DNA of 11,755 nt from Baffinella frigidus. Lineage: Eukaryota > Cryptophyceae > Cryptomonadales > Baffinellaceae. Of the stretch, positions 6,061-11,755 are shown piece by piece (the first letter of the stretch is position 1; each line of letters begins with the position of its first letter). Below the pieces are notes generated by a model. The model was not told the origin of the DNA and did not search any database. It saw only the letters and a list, made by a program, of their open reading frames with translations. The position numbers and the translations under genes are program-made. The stretch is from NCBI GenBank assembly GCA_026770585.1, contig MU646419.1, forward strand, positions 48,769-60,523, given 5' to 3'.

Positions 6061-6143
6061 GACCCTGCGGCAGGCAATCCACAGAGACATGGGGATTCTT
6101 GGTGGCTGAGCCACCAAGAATCCCTGCATACCCCGCTGTGTGG
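6004..6143. mobile_element. 140-bp palindromic MITE in a GAGC microsatellite (element F, copy 1)
   Basis: The ends CCACACAGCGG (6004-6014) and CCGCTGTGTGG (6133-6143) are exact complements. Inside is a perfect 15-bp hairpin with a three-base loop: 6092-6106 pairs with 6110-6124. GAGAGA/GAGCGAGC repeats flank both sides, so it probably inserted in the microsatellite. A related copy lies at 10120-10225. Confidence 0.7.
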
Positions 6144-6352
6144 GTCAGGTAGAGAGCGAGCGAGCGAGCAAGAGAGAAAGATTGGATGGGGGGGGCAGGC
6201 AGCAAGAGCGAGCGAGCGAGCGAGGGGGGGGGGGAGAGAGCGCGTGGAATCCGTGTCGGGCTGTGTTAGGTATCAGTAAATCCCAAGGCCCGAAGTTTAG
6301 GCCGCAGAAGTGCAGAGCTGAGCGAGGACCGCGTGAGAGGAGGTATAGGGTA
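6144..6352. repeat. GAGC microsatellite and low-complexity stretch
   Basis: (GAGC)n and GAGA runs at 6154-6178 and 6196-6242, with a G run of about nine in between. The following ~110 bases (6243-6352) are unique; on the minus strand they continue from the last LRR spacer but show no clear domain. No gene is supported here. Confidence 0.6.
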
Positions 6353-6360
6353 GCGACGTT

Positions 6361-7343
6361 TCCACGAGCTGTTTGGGGTGTGGGGTTTAGGGTTCCAAAC
6401 CGGACACGCGTGTGAGGTGTGGGGTTTTGGTGTGCAGGGTTGAGGGGGTTGATTTTTTGTTTAGGGGGGTTGGATTGAGTGGAGGTCAGCTTGTTGCTCG
6501 CGATGTTCAGCAGATGGAGCGACACCAGCTTCGAGACCCCTACCGGGGTACCTCGCTCATAAGAAACCGCCTTCCCCTATGACCCTACAGTAGCCCTATG
6601 CCTAGGGCCCTATGGTGGTCCTAGGGGGGGGGCAGTTTCTTATGAGCGAGGTACCCCTGTACCGGGACCTCCACGAGCTGTTTGGGGTGTGGGGTTTATT
6701 TTTTTGGGGGAGGGTTGGATTTCGTGTTTCGTGTTTCGGGTTTCAGGTTCAGGGTTTGGGGTGGATGTGGTTCAACAGGTGGAGGGACACCAGCTTGGAG
6801 ACCCCTTCGGGAACCTCCACGAGCTGTGTTTTGTGTTTGGGATTTAGTTTTTTTTTGGGGGGGGGTTGGGTTTGGTGTTTGGGGTTCAGAGTTTGGGGTA
6901 GAGTGGTTGAGAAGGTGGAGCGAGACGAGTTTCGAGACCCCTTCCGAGACCTGCACGAGCCGTTCCGTGGGGTTTAGGGTGTCAAACCGGGAACGTTTTT
7001 GCGGTGTGGGGTTTTGGTGTGCAGGGTTGACGGGGCTGGTTTCTTGTTTGGGGGGGTTGGATTGAGTAGATGTCAGCTTGTTGCTCGCGATGTTCAGCAG
7101 GTGGAGGGTTACCAGCTTCGAGACCCCTTCGGGAACCTCCACGAGCTGTATCTTGGTGTTTTGGTTCAGGGTTTGATTTCACATTTCAGTTTCTGGTTTT
7201 TGGTATTGAGGTTTCGTTTCTTGGTTTGGGTTATTTGGGTATTGGGTTTTGGGGTTTAGGTTTTATTTCTATTTTTTTCAAATAGGGTTTAGGGTAGAGA
7301 GGTTGAAAAGGTGGAGGGACACCAGCTTCGATACCCCGTCGTT
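6361..7343 (-). CDS. Array of LRR exons separated by telomere-like spacers
   Basis: On the minus strand a unit LVEVPEGVSKLVSLHLLN, in two copies extended by IASNKLTS, recurs at about 7145-7072, 6959-6908, 6823-6770 and 6677-6487 (split by a MITE). A 5'-truncated copy (DGVSKLVSLHL) lies at about 7342-7303 and a bare start (LVE) at 6368-6361. It fits the plant/bacterial-type LRR consensus LxxxPxxVxxLxxLxxLxLxxNxL; LRRs bind proteins. Most copies follow a CAG acceptor; the 6959 copy has CGG instead. Spacers read CCCCAAACC/CCCTAAACC on this strand. No canonical donor joins copies in phase, so this may be a real gene with unusual splicing or a non-functional amplification of one exon. Confidence 0.5.
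6545..6659. mobile_element. 115-bp MITE inserted in an LRR exon
   Basis: The inverted repeats of 27 bp (6545-6571 and 6631-6657) have one mismatch; each includes GGTACCTCGCTCATAAGAAAC or its complement. TACC flanks both sides (6541-6544, 6660-6663). Removing the element and one TACC restores an unbroken LRR reading frame, which proves insertion. The core has CCCTATG and GGGCCCTATGG motifs and no coding capacity of its own. Confidence 0.88.
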
Positions 7344-7407
7344 TTGGGGGGGATGCAAGGTGAGATGCCTTACGACAAGAGGATGGGGCTGGTCGAACTT
7401 CATTGGC

Positions 7408-7577
7408 AAACTTCCAACTTTGAGGTGGGTTTAGCTACGGAATTTCCTACCGTAGGAAGTAGACAATTCCGTAGGGCCATAGGACTAAAACGGTTTTTAG
7501 TCCTATGGCCCTACGGAATTGTCTACTTCCTACGGTAGGAAATTCCGTAGCTAAACCCACCTCAAAGTTCGAAGTTT
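7408..7577. mobile_element. 170-bp near-perfect foldback element
   Basis: Positions 7408-7490 and 7495-7577 pair with a single mismatch (7415/7570) around a four-base loop CGGT. Smaller palindromes (TTCCTACCGTAGGAA, CTACGGAATT/AATTCCGTAG) lie inside each arm. The near identity of the arms suggests recent insertion or active arm correction. It sits between the LRR array and the next + strand sequence. Confidence 0.9.
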
Positions 7578-7589
7578 CGCGACTAAACT

Positions 7590-7738
7590 CTCCGACGGTC
7601 TTGGTTGAAGCGATCCTGACCAACGAAGCGCGCAGGTTACGAAGCGCGCAGGTTGCCGTCGAGAGGCTGCGCTGGGTAATGCGGAACGGCGGCGAGAAGC
7701 ACGCGGCGGCCGTCGATCCGCAAGCCTTCCCGTGATCC
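7590..7738 (+). CDS. Unrecognised possible coding exon with stop
   Basis: The frame gives VLVEAILTNEARRLRSAQ then VAVERLRWVMRNGGEKHAAA and VDPQAFP, stopping at TGA 7736-7738. It is GC-rich, helical and amphipathic, unlike the surrounding repeats. A perfect 16-bp tandem duplication (7623-7638, 7639-7654) lies inside; since 16 is not a multiple of three, removing one copy closes the frame soon after. It could be a 3' exon of a + strand gene whose earlier exons were separated by insertions, or chance. No family is recognised. Confidence 0.28.
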
Positions 7739-8192
7739 GCCGGTCCCCTGCTCTGGGGTGTAAAAACTTAGGGAAACTTTGCCTCATCCACGCCTGGGAG
7801 CAGGTGAAAAGCGCTTGCAGCTACGCCACGCCCCGAAATCAAGAACGCGGTTCCGTCCGACAGGAATTAGAAGGCTTACGTGCTGGCCCTGGATGCGAGG
7901 CTCGCAGCTAACCTTGTCCAGAGTGGAGAAACCGCGAACGAGAGGAACGTAACCTGCTGTCGACGACCGCAGCAGCAAGCTCACCCGAGCCAATAGCGGC
8001 AGTTCGAGGCTCTGCGCACACCGAGAGCGGTTTCTATCGCCAGAATCTTTCTCCTCACCGGTACAGGCCTGCACACGCCTCCCTTGTTCCCTTGTCACCG
8101 ACGAGGACAATTCCGGAACAAAAAATACCGTGAAGATCTGGCAACCAAAAAAAACACCAGCGACGGTGTCGGTTTCATCCGGTGTGGTTGGC
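7739..8192. other. No clear gene; probable upstream region of the next gene
   Basis: 454 bases of unique, moderately GC-rich sequence with no telomere-like repeats and no large inverted repeat. A long minus-strand frame crosses it but lacks any domain. A short NTVKIW stretch at 8124-8141 in the + frame resembles a WD40 core but stands alone. No promoter motif can be named. Confidence 0.4.
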
Positions 8193-9160
8193 ATGCCACA
8201 TTCCCTGCGGCGATGCTGCCGATCCTTGCGAAGTCTTGCACCCTGCCGCCGCCTCATCGTTGCGTTCGCTCTTGCGACATGGGCGGCTGGCGTAGGGGGC
8301 TCTCCTGAGGAATCCGGGGAGCCGGAAGTGCGAATTCTGTCACCGGCGCATGGGTCTTCGCACTGCAGCGCGGGCGAGGTAAGCACACGACGTGCATTGA
8401 GGGCGCTGGACACGAGCTTCGTTGCGCGGTGGCATGCTGGCGGGCGATGCGACTGACCAGCACATGGCTCAGGTTCTGCTGGATGTGGAGGTGCGAGCGT
8501 TCGAGATGGGGGACGACGCCGGGTGCGCGGTGGTGTACCTCAACACGCACTACCGCGGGAAGCGCTGCGAGGCGCGCTTCCGGGTCTATGCCCGTCTCCG
8601 GCGGAAGATCCGAGTTTCGGAGGGGGGGGCAGGGATTGCCCAGGAGTTGGGAATGCCACCAAATCCCTCCAGAGGATTGAAGAGACTCCGCGGGCAACCA
8701 AATCGCGTTTCCCGGCTCCCCGGATTCGTACTGGAGAGAGTTGGTATCCGAGGGGGGTCTCAAAGGCGATGCGGTCGCCCCTTGAGGGTTGGTGGAGGGA
8801 TTCAGGGCATTTCCCAGGGAGAGGCATCGAGTTCTAGCTCTGCCTCACTCGGGTTGCCCGACGATTCTCAAGTTGACATGCTGTTGTTGCGGTACACGCC
8901 CGTCAACTTTGGAGCGGGAAAGAGCCCGTGCTCACCAAAACTGGTGAGCCCAGATAGACTGAGCCAGAGCAAGGAAATGCTGACGTTGCTTGTGGGGGGC
9001 GCAGATGGCGCTGGGGGACGTGCGGGAGGGGCTGTCGGTTATAGATATCGCGTTGTTGGACAGTCGCGACCGGGAGCTGCCCTTCTATGCGACCACGTCC
9101 TTCGAGATGAAGGCGGGGAAAGATTGTGCGGTGCGGTCCCGCTTCCACCTCCCATGTTAA
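8193..9160 (+). CDS. Secreted or type II membrane protein with Ig-like beta-sandwich, three exons
   Basis: Exons 8193-8378, 8461-8583 and 9005-9160, all phase 0, give 154 residues. ATG 8193 is chosen because it starts a basic segment (LRRCCRSLRSLAPCRR) followed by hydrophobic LIVAFALATWAAG, a signal peptide or anchor. Then PEVRILSPAHG, LLDVEVRAFEM, GCAVVYLN, RCEARFR, GDVREGLSVIDIALLDSRD and TSFEM follow the C-x-VY-D/N...L-x-x-G-x-x...L-x-D pattern of Ig-like domains that precede glycosyl- or methyltransferase domains in secreted algal proteins (resemblance from memory). Introns are GTAAGC-CCAG (82 bp) and GTCTATG-GCAG (421 bp, holding MITE copy C). The TAA lies at the edge of a foldback element, so the protein is probably truncated; a GT at 9132 could instead continue it. 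Confidence 0.62.
8835..8971 (+). mobile_element. 137-bp MITE, full copy C, in an intron
   Basis: Same length and block order as copy B: TAGCTCTGCCTCACTCGGGT, TTGACATGCTG, CCCGTCAACTTTGGAGC, then CTCACCAAAACTGGTGAG and GACTGAGCCAGAGCA. It lies in the second intron of the Ig-like gene in the same orientation as in the WD40 gene. Confidence 0.8.
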
Positions 9161-9302
9161 TCTCCGTAAAAGTATTAATTAATTGATTTTGGGCAACGAA
9201 AATTACCACACAATTGGATGATACCTGTACTAGTAACAGTAAAGTATTTGTGTAGTATTTCGTACCGCCAAAAGCCATTAATCAAACTTTTACGGAGATG
9301 AA
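9158..9302. mobile_element. 145-bp foldback element
   Basis: TTAATCTCCGTAAAAGT at 9157-9173 pairs with ACTTTTACGGAGATGAA near 9286-9302 (one mismatch), and TAATTAAT/ATTAAT extend the arms. The middle pairs only loosely. It is AT-rich, in sharp contrast to the GC-rich coding exon it touches. Its first bases create the stop codon of the upstream gene. Confidence 0.75.
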
Positions 9303-9335
9303 TGGTGCCTTCCACAACGGTTGACTGATTTAATC

Positions 9336-9473
9336 CTGCCAGGTACAAATTAAATACTCAGGGACTGGATATTATGACTAGATTTCGTGGAAATTCCAGT
9401 ATTTTCTAAACAATTTCCACAAAACCGAGCCGTAATATCCAGTTTCTGAGTATTTTACGTAAATCACTGGCGG
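9336..9473. mobile_element. ~138-bp foldback element
   Basis: The best-paired part is 9352-9394 against 9412-9455 (AAATACTCAG, CTGGATATTA and GTGGAAATT shared as complements), with weaker pairing outward to CTGCCAG (9336) and CTGGCGGG (9467). Loop about 17 bases. It lies 30 bp from the previous element but is unrelated to it in sequence. Confidence 0.72.
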
Positions 9474-9631
9474 GGTGAGATTAGAACTTTCTCTGGTTCC
9501 TGGTAAAACCCGTGCCTGGTACAACCAACAGCCCACTCCCCTGTTTGATTTATTCCAATATATCAATATTTATTCCAAATAATAAATGTTTTCAACTGGG
9601 AGGGCTTGCCGATAGAGCGGATCGCGTGCGC
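9474..9631 (+). other. AT-rich stretch and a possible 23-nt exon
   Basis: Positions 9540-9590 are AT-rich (TATTCCAATATATCAATATT) without a gene. At 9603-9625 GGCTTGCCGATAGAGCGGAT plus CGC lies between GGGAG and GTGCGCAACCC, the same exon-to-telomere-like-donor layout as in the WD40 gene. It is too short to identify. Confidence 0.25.
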
Positions 9632-10026
9632 AACCCTAAACCCTAAACCCTAAACCCTAAACCCTAAACCCTGAACCCTGAACCCTAAATCCTAAATCCC
9701 CAACTCTTAACCCCAGCCCCTTAACCCTAAACCCCAAACCCCAAACCCCAAACCCCAAACCCCAAACCCTAAACCCTAAACCCTAAACCCTAAACCCTAA
9801 ACCCTGAACCCTGAACCCTAAATCCTAAACCCCCAACTCTTAACCCCAGCCCCTTAACCCTAAACCCCAAACCCCAAACCCCAAACCCCAAACCCCAAAC
9901 CCTAAACCCTAAACCCCAAACTCCAAACCCCACACCCTTACCCCCCCACCCCAAACCCCAAACCCTCAACCCGAAACCCTCAACCCGAAACCCAACCCGA
10001 AACCCTCAACCCGAGACCCTCAACAG
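9632..10026 (+). repeat. Telomere-like tract with a 133-bp tandem duplication
   Basis: CCCTAAA, CCCTGAA and CCCCAAA units. The irregular marker CCCCAACTCTTAACCCCAGC occurs twice, 133 bp apart, with almost identical surroundings (units about 9632-9764 and 9765-9897). The 3' end shifts to CCCTCAACCCGAAA and ends CAACAG before a short open stretch, so it looks like an intron of a + strand gene. Confidence 0.75.
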
Positions 10027-10053
10027 GCGAGCGTAGAGAGCAGCTCATCGGGG
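10027..10053 (+). CDS. Possible short exon between telomere-like tract and G-rich donor
   Basis: After CAACAG the bases encode ASVESSSSG and meet GTGGGGGG at 10054. The layout (telomere-like tract, CAG, GC-rich stretch, GT) copies the exons of the WD40 gene. Nine residues are too few to identify, and the next exon is unknown. Confidence 0.28.
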
Positions 10054-10119
10054 GTGGGGGGGGGGCTCCAGAGTGGGTTTGGGGTCTTCGGCGTCGAGTA
10101 CCAAAAACCTAGGTACAGG

Positions 10120-10225
10120 CCACACAGCGGACTTCGAAGGGATTTTGAATGACTCCTAGGTGATAGGACCTAGGACCCTACGGTATGCAACCCGTAGGGA
10201 AATGGGGGGGTTCCTACGGATAAGG
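10120..10225. mobile_element. Element F, diverged copy 2
   Basis: CCACACAGCGGACTTCGAAGG matches the start of the element at 6004, and GGATTT, GAATGAC, ATAGGACC and GGACCCT follow in the same order. The right terminal repeat is not recognisable. The CCTAGG and CCTACGG motifs here form several small palindromes. Confidence 0.55.
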
Positions 10226-10425
10226 TACCGGAAAGTCGGCCCGATTTGCCTAGGTGCAGCTCAAAAAGCTACGGGGTACGTGCTTAAGTTAATTATTGGA
10301 TTCTTACCCACGGAAACACGCCAAAAGTCAGCAAATTTAGTGTTCTGAGTGGAACCAATCTGGTAGGACTTGGCCAAATCGGGCTTGCTTCGTGCAAAGT
10401 TCCAAGTTCTATTTGAGTAAGGTGG
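10226..10425. other. Unique stretch with a weak inverted repeat
   Basis: GCCCGATTTG near 10239 is complementary to CAAATCGGGC at 10375-10384, and AAGTC/GACTT extend it slightly, hinting at a ~150-bp element. No gene or other repeat is seen. Confidence 0.3.
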
Positions 10426-10930
10426 TCTTGATCCGATTCGCTTGTACGACCTTTCAAACTTTTTTTGAACGCTCCCAAACCCGAAACCCGAACCCCAAAC
10501 CCCGAAAACCGAAACCCAACAACCGAAACCCGAAACCTAAAACCCGAAAAGCGAAACCCGAAATCGTATGCAGGTTTCTGATCAGATTCACATGCGGCCC
10601 CCAAACCCTAAACCACAACCCACAAACCCGAAACCCGAAACCCAAAACTCGAAACCTGAAACCATAAATCCCAAACCATAAACGCAACCGGATCCAGGTT
10701 TCTGATCAGCTTCACGAGCCAGGCGATGAGATACAAAGGCAGCCATCACCGCATGCCCCTCCCAAGTGGACCAAATCGAGGATGTGGCTCGAGCCATTTC
10801 CCACCTGCAGAGGTTCGAAATCTGCCTCAAACCCCCGACCAGACCCGACACCCGAAACAGGTTTCTGATCAGCTTCACGAGCGACGCGATGCGAGACAAA
10901 GGCAGCCTTCTCCTCTCCTCCGCTCTCTCG
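10426..10930 (+). CDS. Repeated exon family (FLISFTS) in CCCGAAA-type introns
   Basis: Four related units occur on the + strand. VLIRFACTTFQ is near 10432. FLIRFTCGPQ follows a CAG at 10573. FLISFTSQAMRYKGS follows a CAG at 10697. FLISFTSDAMRDKGS follows a CAG at 10860 and runs on as LLLSSALS to a GT at 10931. Before the last unit, 10766-10812 encodes VDQIEDVARAISHLQ plus AG, and a 48-bp intron (GTTCGAA to CGAAACAG) joins it in phase to RFLISF. The spacers at 10480-10570 and 10600-10690 are CCCGAAA/CCCCAAA units. I do not recognise the protein; the best copy looks alpha-helical. The others may be relics. Confidence 0.42.
10480..10690 (+). repeat. CCCGAAA-variant telomere-like repeats around one exon copy
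   Basis: Unlike the rest of the window, most units here read CCCGAAA or CCCCGAAA, with ACCGAAAC and CCCGAAAAGCG variants. The tract is split at 10574-10600 by the FLIRFTCGP exon copy and ends ACGCAACCGGATCCAG. Confidence 0.7.
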
Positions 10931-11030
10931 GTCTCGTCCCAGCCTACACTCAACTTTATTGTCAGATTTGCGTGGGGCTTGGAGCCATTTCTGAGCATAC
11001 CTCACTTCTAGGGGCAGCCTCCTGCTGTCC

Positions 11031-11052
11031 TCAGCTCTCCCGGGAGAGCTGA
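11031..11052. repeat. Perfect 22-bp palindrome
   Basis: TCAGCTCTCCCGGGAGAGCTGA is its own reverse complement, centred on CCCGGG. It could be a collapsed transposon end pair. No gene lies around it (10931-11060). Confidence 0.6.
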
Positions 11053-11060
11053 CCCCCCCG

Positions 11061-11084
11061 TAGCTCTGCCTCACTCGTCTTGAC
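11061..11084 (+). mobile_element. 5' remnant of the 137-bp MITE family (copy E)
   Basis: TAGCTCTGCCTCACTCGTCTT then GAC matches the left end of copies B and C with one change; similarity is lost afterwards. The rest of the element is missing. Confidence 0.6.
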
Positions 11085-11115
11085 CCTCTCGGTCCACCCC
11101 TCCCAAGTCAAGCGT

Positions 11116-11155
11116 ATCCACCAGGACTCCGAAGTGGACTTGCCGAGCTCGTTTC
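11116..11155 (+). mobile_element. Solo end of the 485-bp element
   Basis: CCACCAGGACTCCGAAGTGG and then ACTTGCCGAG and CTCGTTTCC repeat the left end of the element at 3240 and the complement of its right end near 3722. Only this end is present, next to the foldback element at 11171. Confidence 0.55.
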
Positions 11156-11170
11156 CAAAGGTCGATTTGT

Positions 11171-11342
11171 TAGAGCGCTGTGCAGAGAAGTTGGCCACCG
11201 AAAAATGGAAAAATGGGGAAATTGGAGCCATTTTCACTTTTGAGAAATTTATGACACTAAATTTCTCAAAAGTTGACAAAATGGCTCCAACTTCTCGATT
11301 TTCCATTATTTCCCGTGGCCAACTTCTCTGCACAGCGCTCTA
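11171..11342. mobile_element. 172-bp foldback element with ~81-bp arms
   Basis: The arms (11171-11251, 11258-11342) pair with a few mismatches and small indels around a six-base loop TGACAC. The ends read TAGAGCGCTGTGCAGAGAAG and its complement, so TA lies at both edges. The outermost ~27 bp pair perfectly, and the divergence lies in the A-rich middle of the arms. Confidence 0.85.
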
Positions 11343-11403
11343 CCAGGGTGTTGCACCATGAGGGCAACTTCACCGATAAGTAACACCCCAAACCATACAC
11401 CTG

Positions 11404-11691
11404 GTCAGTGAAATCGACGGAGTGCAGGTTTTTGGGCCGAAACACGTTATTATTATTACCACACGTTCACGAAATTGATTTACTGTTTTCATCTTTTGTT
11501 TGGTAGAAGGTCGGGGAAATCGACGGAGTGCAGATGTTGCCCTCATGAGGGCAACTTCTCTGAATAGTAACACCCTAAACCCTAAACCCTAAACCCTCAA
11601 CCAGATCGGAGAAATTGACGGGGTGCAGATGTTTGGGCCAAAACACGTGGATCCTGCCTTCGTGGAGGCACACCGCACCACCCTCCGAAGG
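11404..11691 (+). CDS. Three tandem copies of an EIDGVQ exon
   Basis: VSEIDGVQVFGPKHV starts at 11404, VGEIDGVQML at 11510 and IGEIDGVQMFGPK at 11605. Copy 3 has an intact acceptor (CTCAACCAG) and continues as HVDPAFVEAHRTTLRR to a GT at 11692, but only if one A is removed from the five-A run at 11640-11644. Copy 1 follows CCTG, not AG. Copy 2 (after GAAG) turns into the palindrome GTTGCCCTCATGAGGGCAAC and stops. Copies lie ~100 bp apart. I do not recognise the protein; copy 3 may be the real exon with a sequencing slip, the others relics. Confidence 0.42.
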
Positions 11692-11718
11692 TTAACCCTG
11701 AACCCTCAACCCTCAATC

Positions 11719-11750
<32 letters not shown>

Positions 11751-11755
11751 ACCCT
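11692..11755 (+). repeat. CCCTCAA-variant telomere-like run
   Basis: After a possible GT donor (GTTAACCCTGAACCC) the tract becomes an almost uniform CCCTCAA array to the window end, a variant rare elsewhere in the window. It is the likely start of another telomere-like intron. Confidence 0.65.

Noticed and set aside
6140-6525. Open frames through the GAGC repeat
   Set aside because: Both strands stay open only because of simple-sequence composition; no domain except the edge of the LRR array.
8124-8165. WD40 exon (NTVKIWQPKK) upstream of the Ig-like gene
   Set aside because: It lacks SPDG, GH and acceptor context and lies in the leader of a better-supported gene that starts at 8193; probably chance or a very old relic.
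7784-8413. 209-residue minus-strand open frame
   Set aside because: It is antisense to the first exon and upstream region of the Ig-like gene, rich in R and S as expected for a GC-rich antisense shadow, with no recognisable fold.
8422-9186. Single 254-residue + strand protein
   Set aside because: It reads through an intron containing a full MITE; only 8461-8583 of it is supported, and the true third exon at 9005 is in another frame.
10293-10687. Minus-strand frames with repeated FRVSGFGFR
   Set aside because: These are translations of the CCCGAAA repeat, not protein-coding sequence.
1-11755. CRISPR array
   Set aside because: The short regular repeats are 7-bp telomere-like units without spacers; the context is eukaryotic introns.
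1-11755. tRNA, rRNA or other RNA genes
   Set aside because: No cloverleaf with the conserved T-loop motif and no rRNA-like block was found by eye; the many hairpins have transposon-like symmetric ends.

Overview
The window looks like an intron-dense nuclear region of a unicellular eukaryote, most likely an alga. There are no bacterial operons or ribosome-binding sites. Long CCCTAAA-type arrays (the TTTAGGG telomere motif of plants and many algae) recur throughout, introns are GT-AG with some GC-AG, and small foldback transposons are everywhere. A cryptophyte or similar secondary alga is my best guess, but the sequence alone cannot settle it.

Positions 1-6060 (+): a split gene, 5'-incomplete, for a WD40-repeat protein. 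Twelve exons (186-5705) join with every reading phase matching and no stop; a thirteenth (5918-6060) is plausible. The product has three WD40 units, a cysteine-rich insert coded by a duplicated exon pair, and a last propeller-like segment. Its introns are filled either with degenerate telomere-like repeats, always reading CCCTAAA on the coding strand, or with inverted-repeat transposons.

Positions 6004-7577: a transposon inserted in a GAGC microsatellite, then an array on the minus strand. In it a leucine-rich-repeat (LRR) exon and a telomere-like spacer are repeated about five times. Here too the CCCTAAA sense lies on the coding (minus) strand. One LRR copy is split by a 115-bp MITE with a target-site duplication, and a near-perfect 170-bp foldback element follows.

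Positions 7578-9160: an uncharacterised possible exon, then a three-exon + strand gene. It encodes a short secreted or type II membrane protein with an N-terminal hydrophobic segment and an Ig-like beta-sandwich; its stop codon is supplied by the edge of a foldback element.

Positions 9158-11755: two foldback elements, a telomere-like tract with a 133-bp (19 x 7) tandem duplication, then repeated, partly degenerate exon-like units (FLISFTS family and EIDGVQ family) on the + strand. These are separated by CCCGAAA/CCCTAAA/CCCTCAA repeats and transposons. I do not recognise these last proteins.

The central observation is that telomere-like repeats act as introns: strand-coupled to the coding sense, usually ending AACCAG, and joined to exons that mostly begin with GT or GC like the intron itself. 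A dense MITE population shares the same introns.
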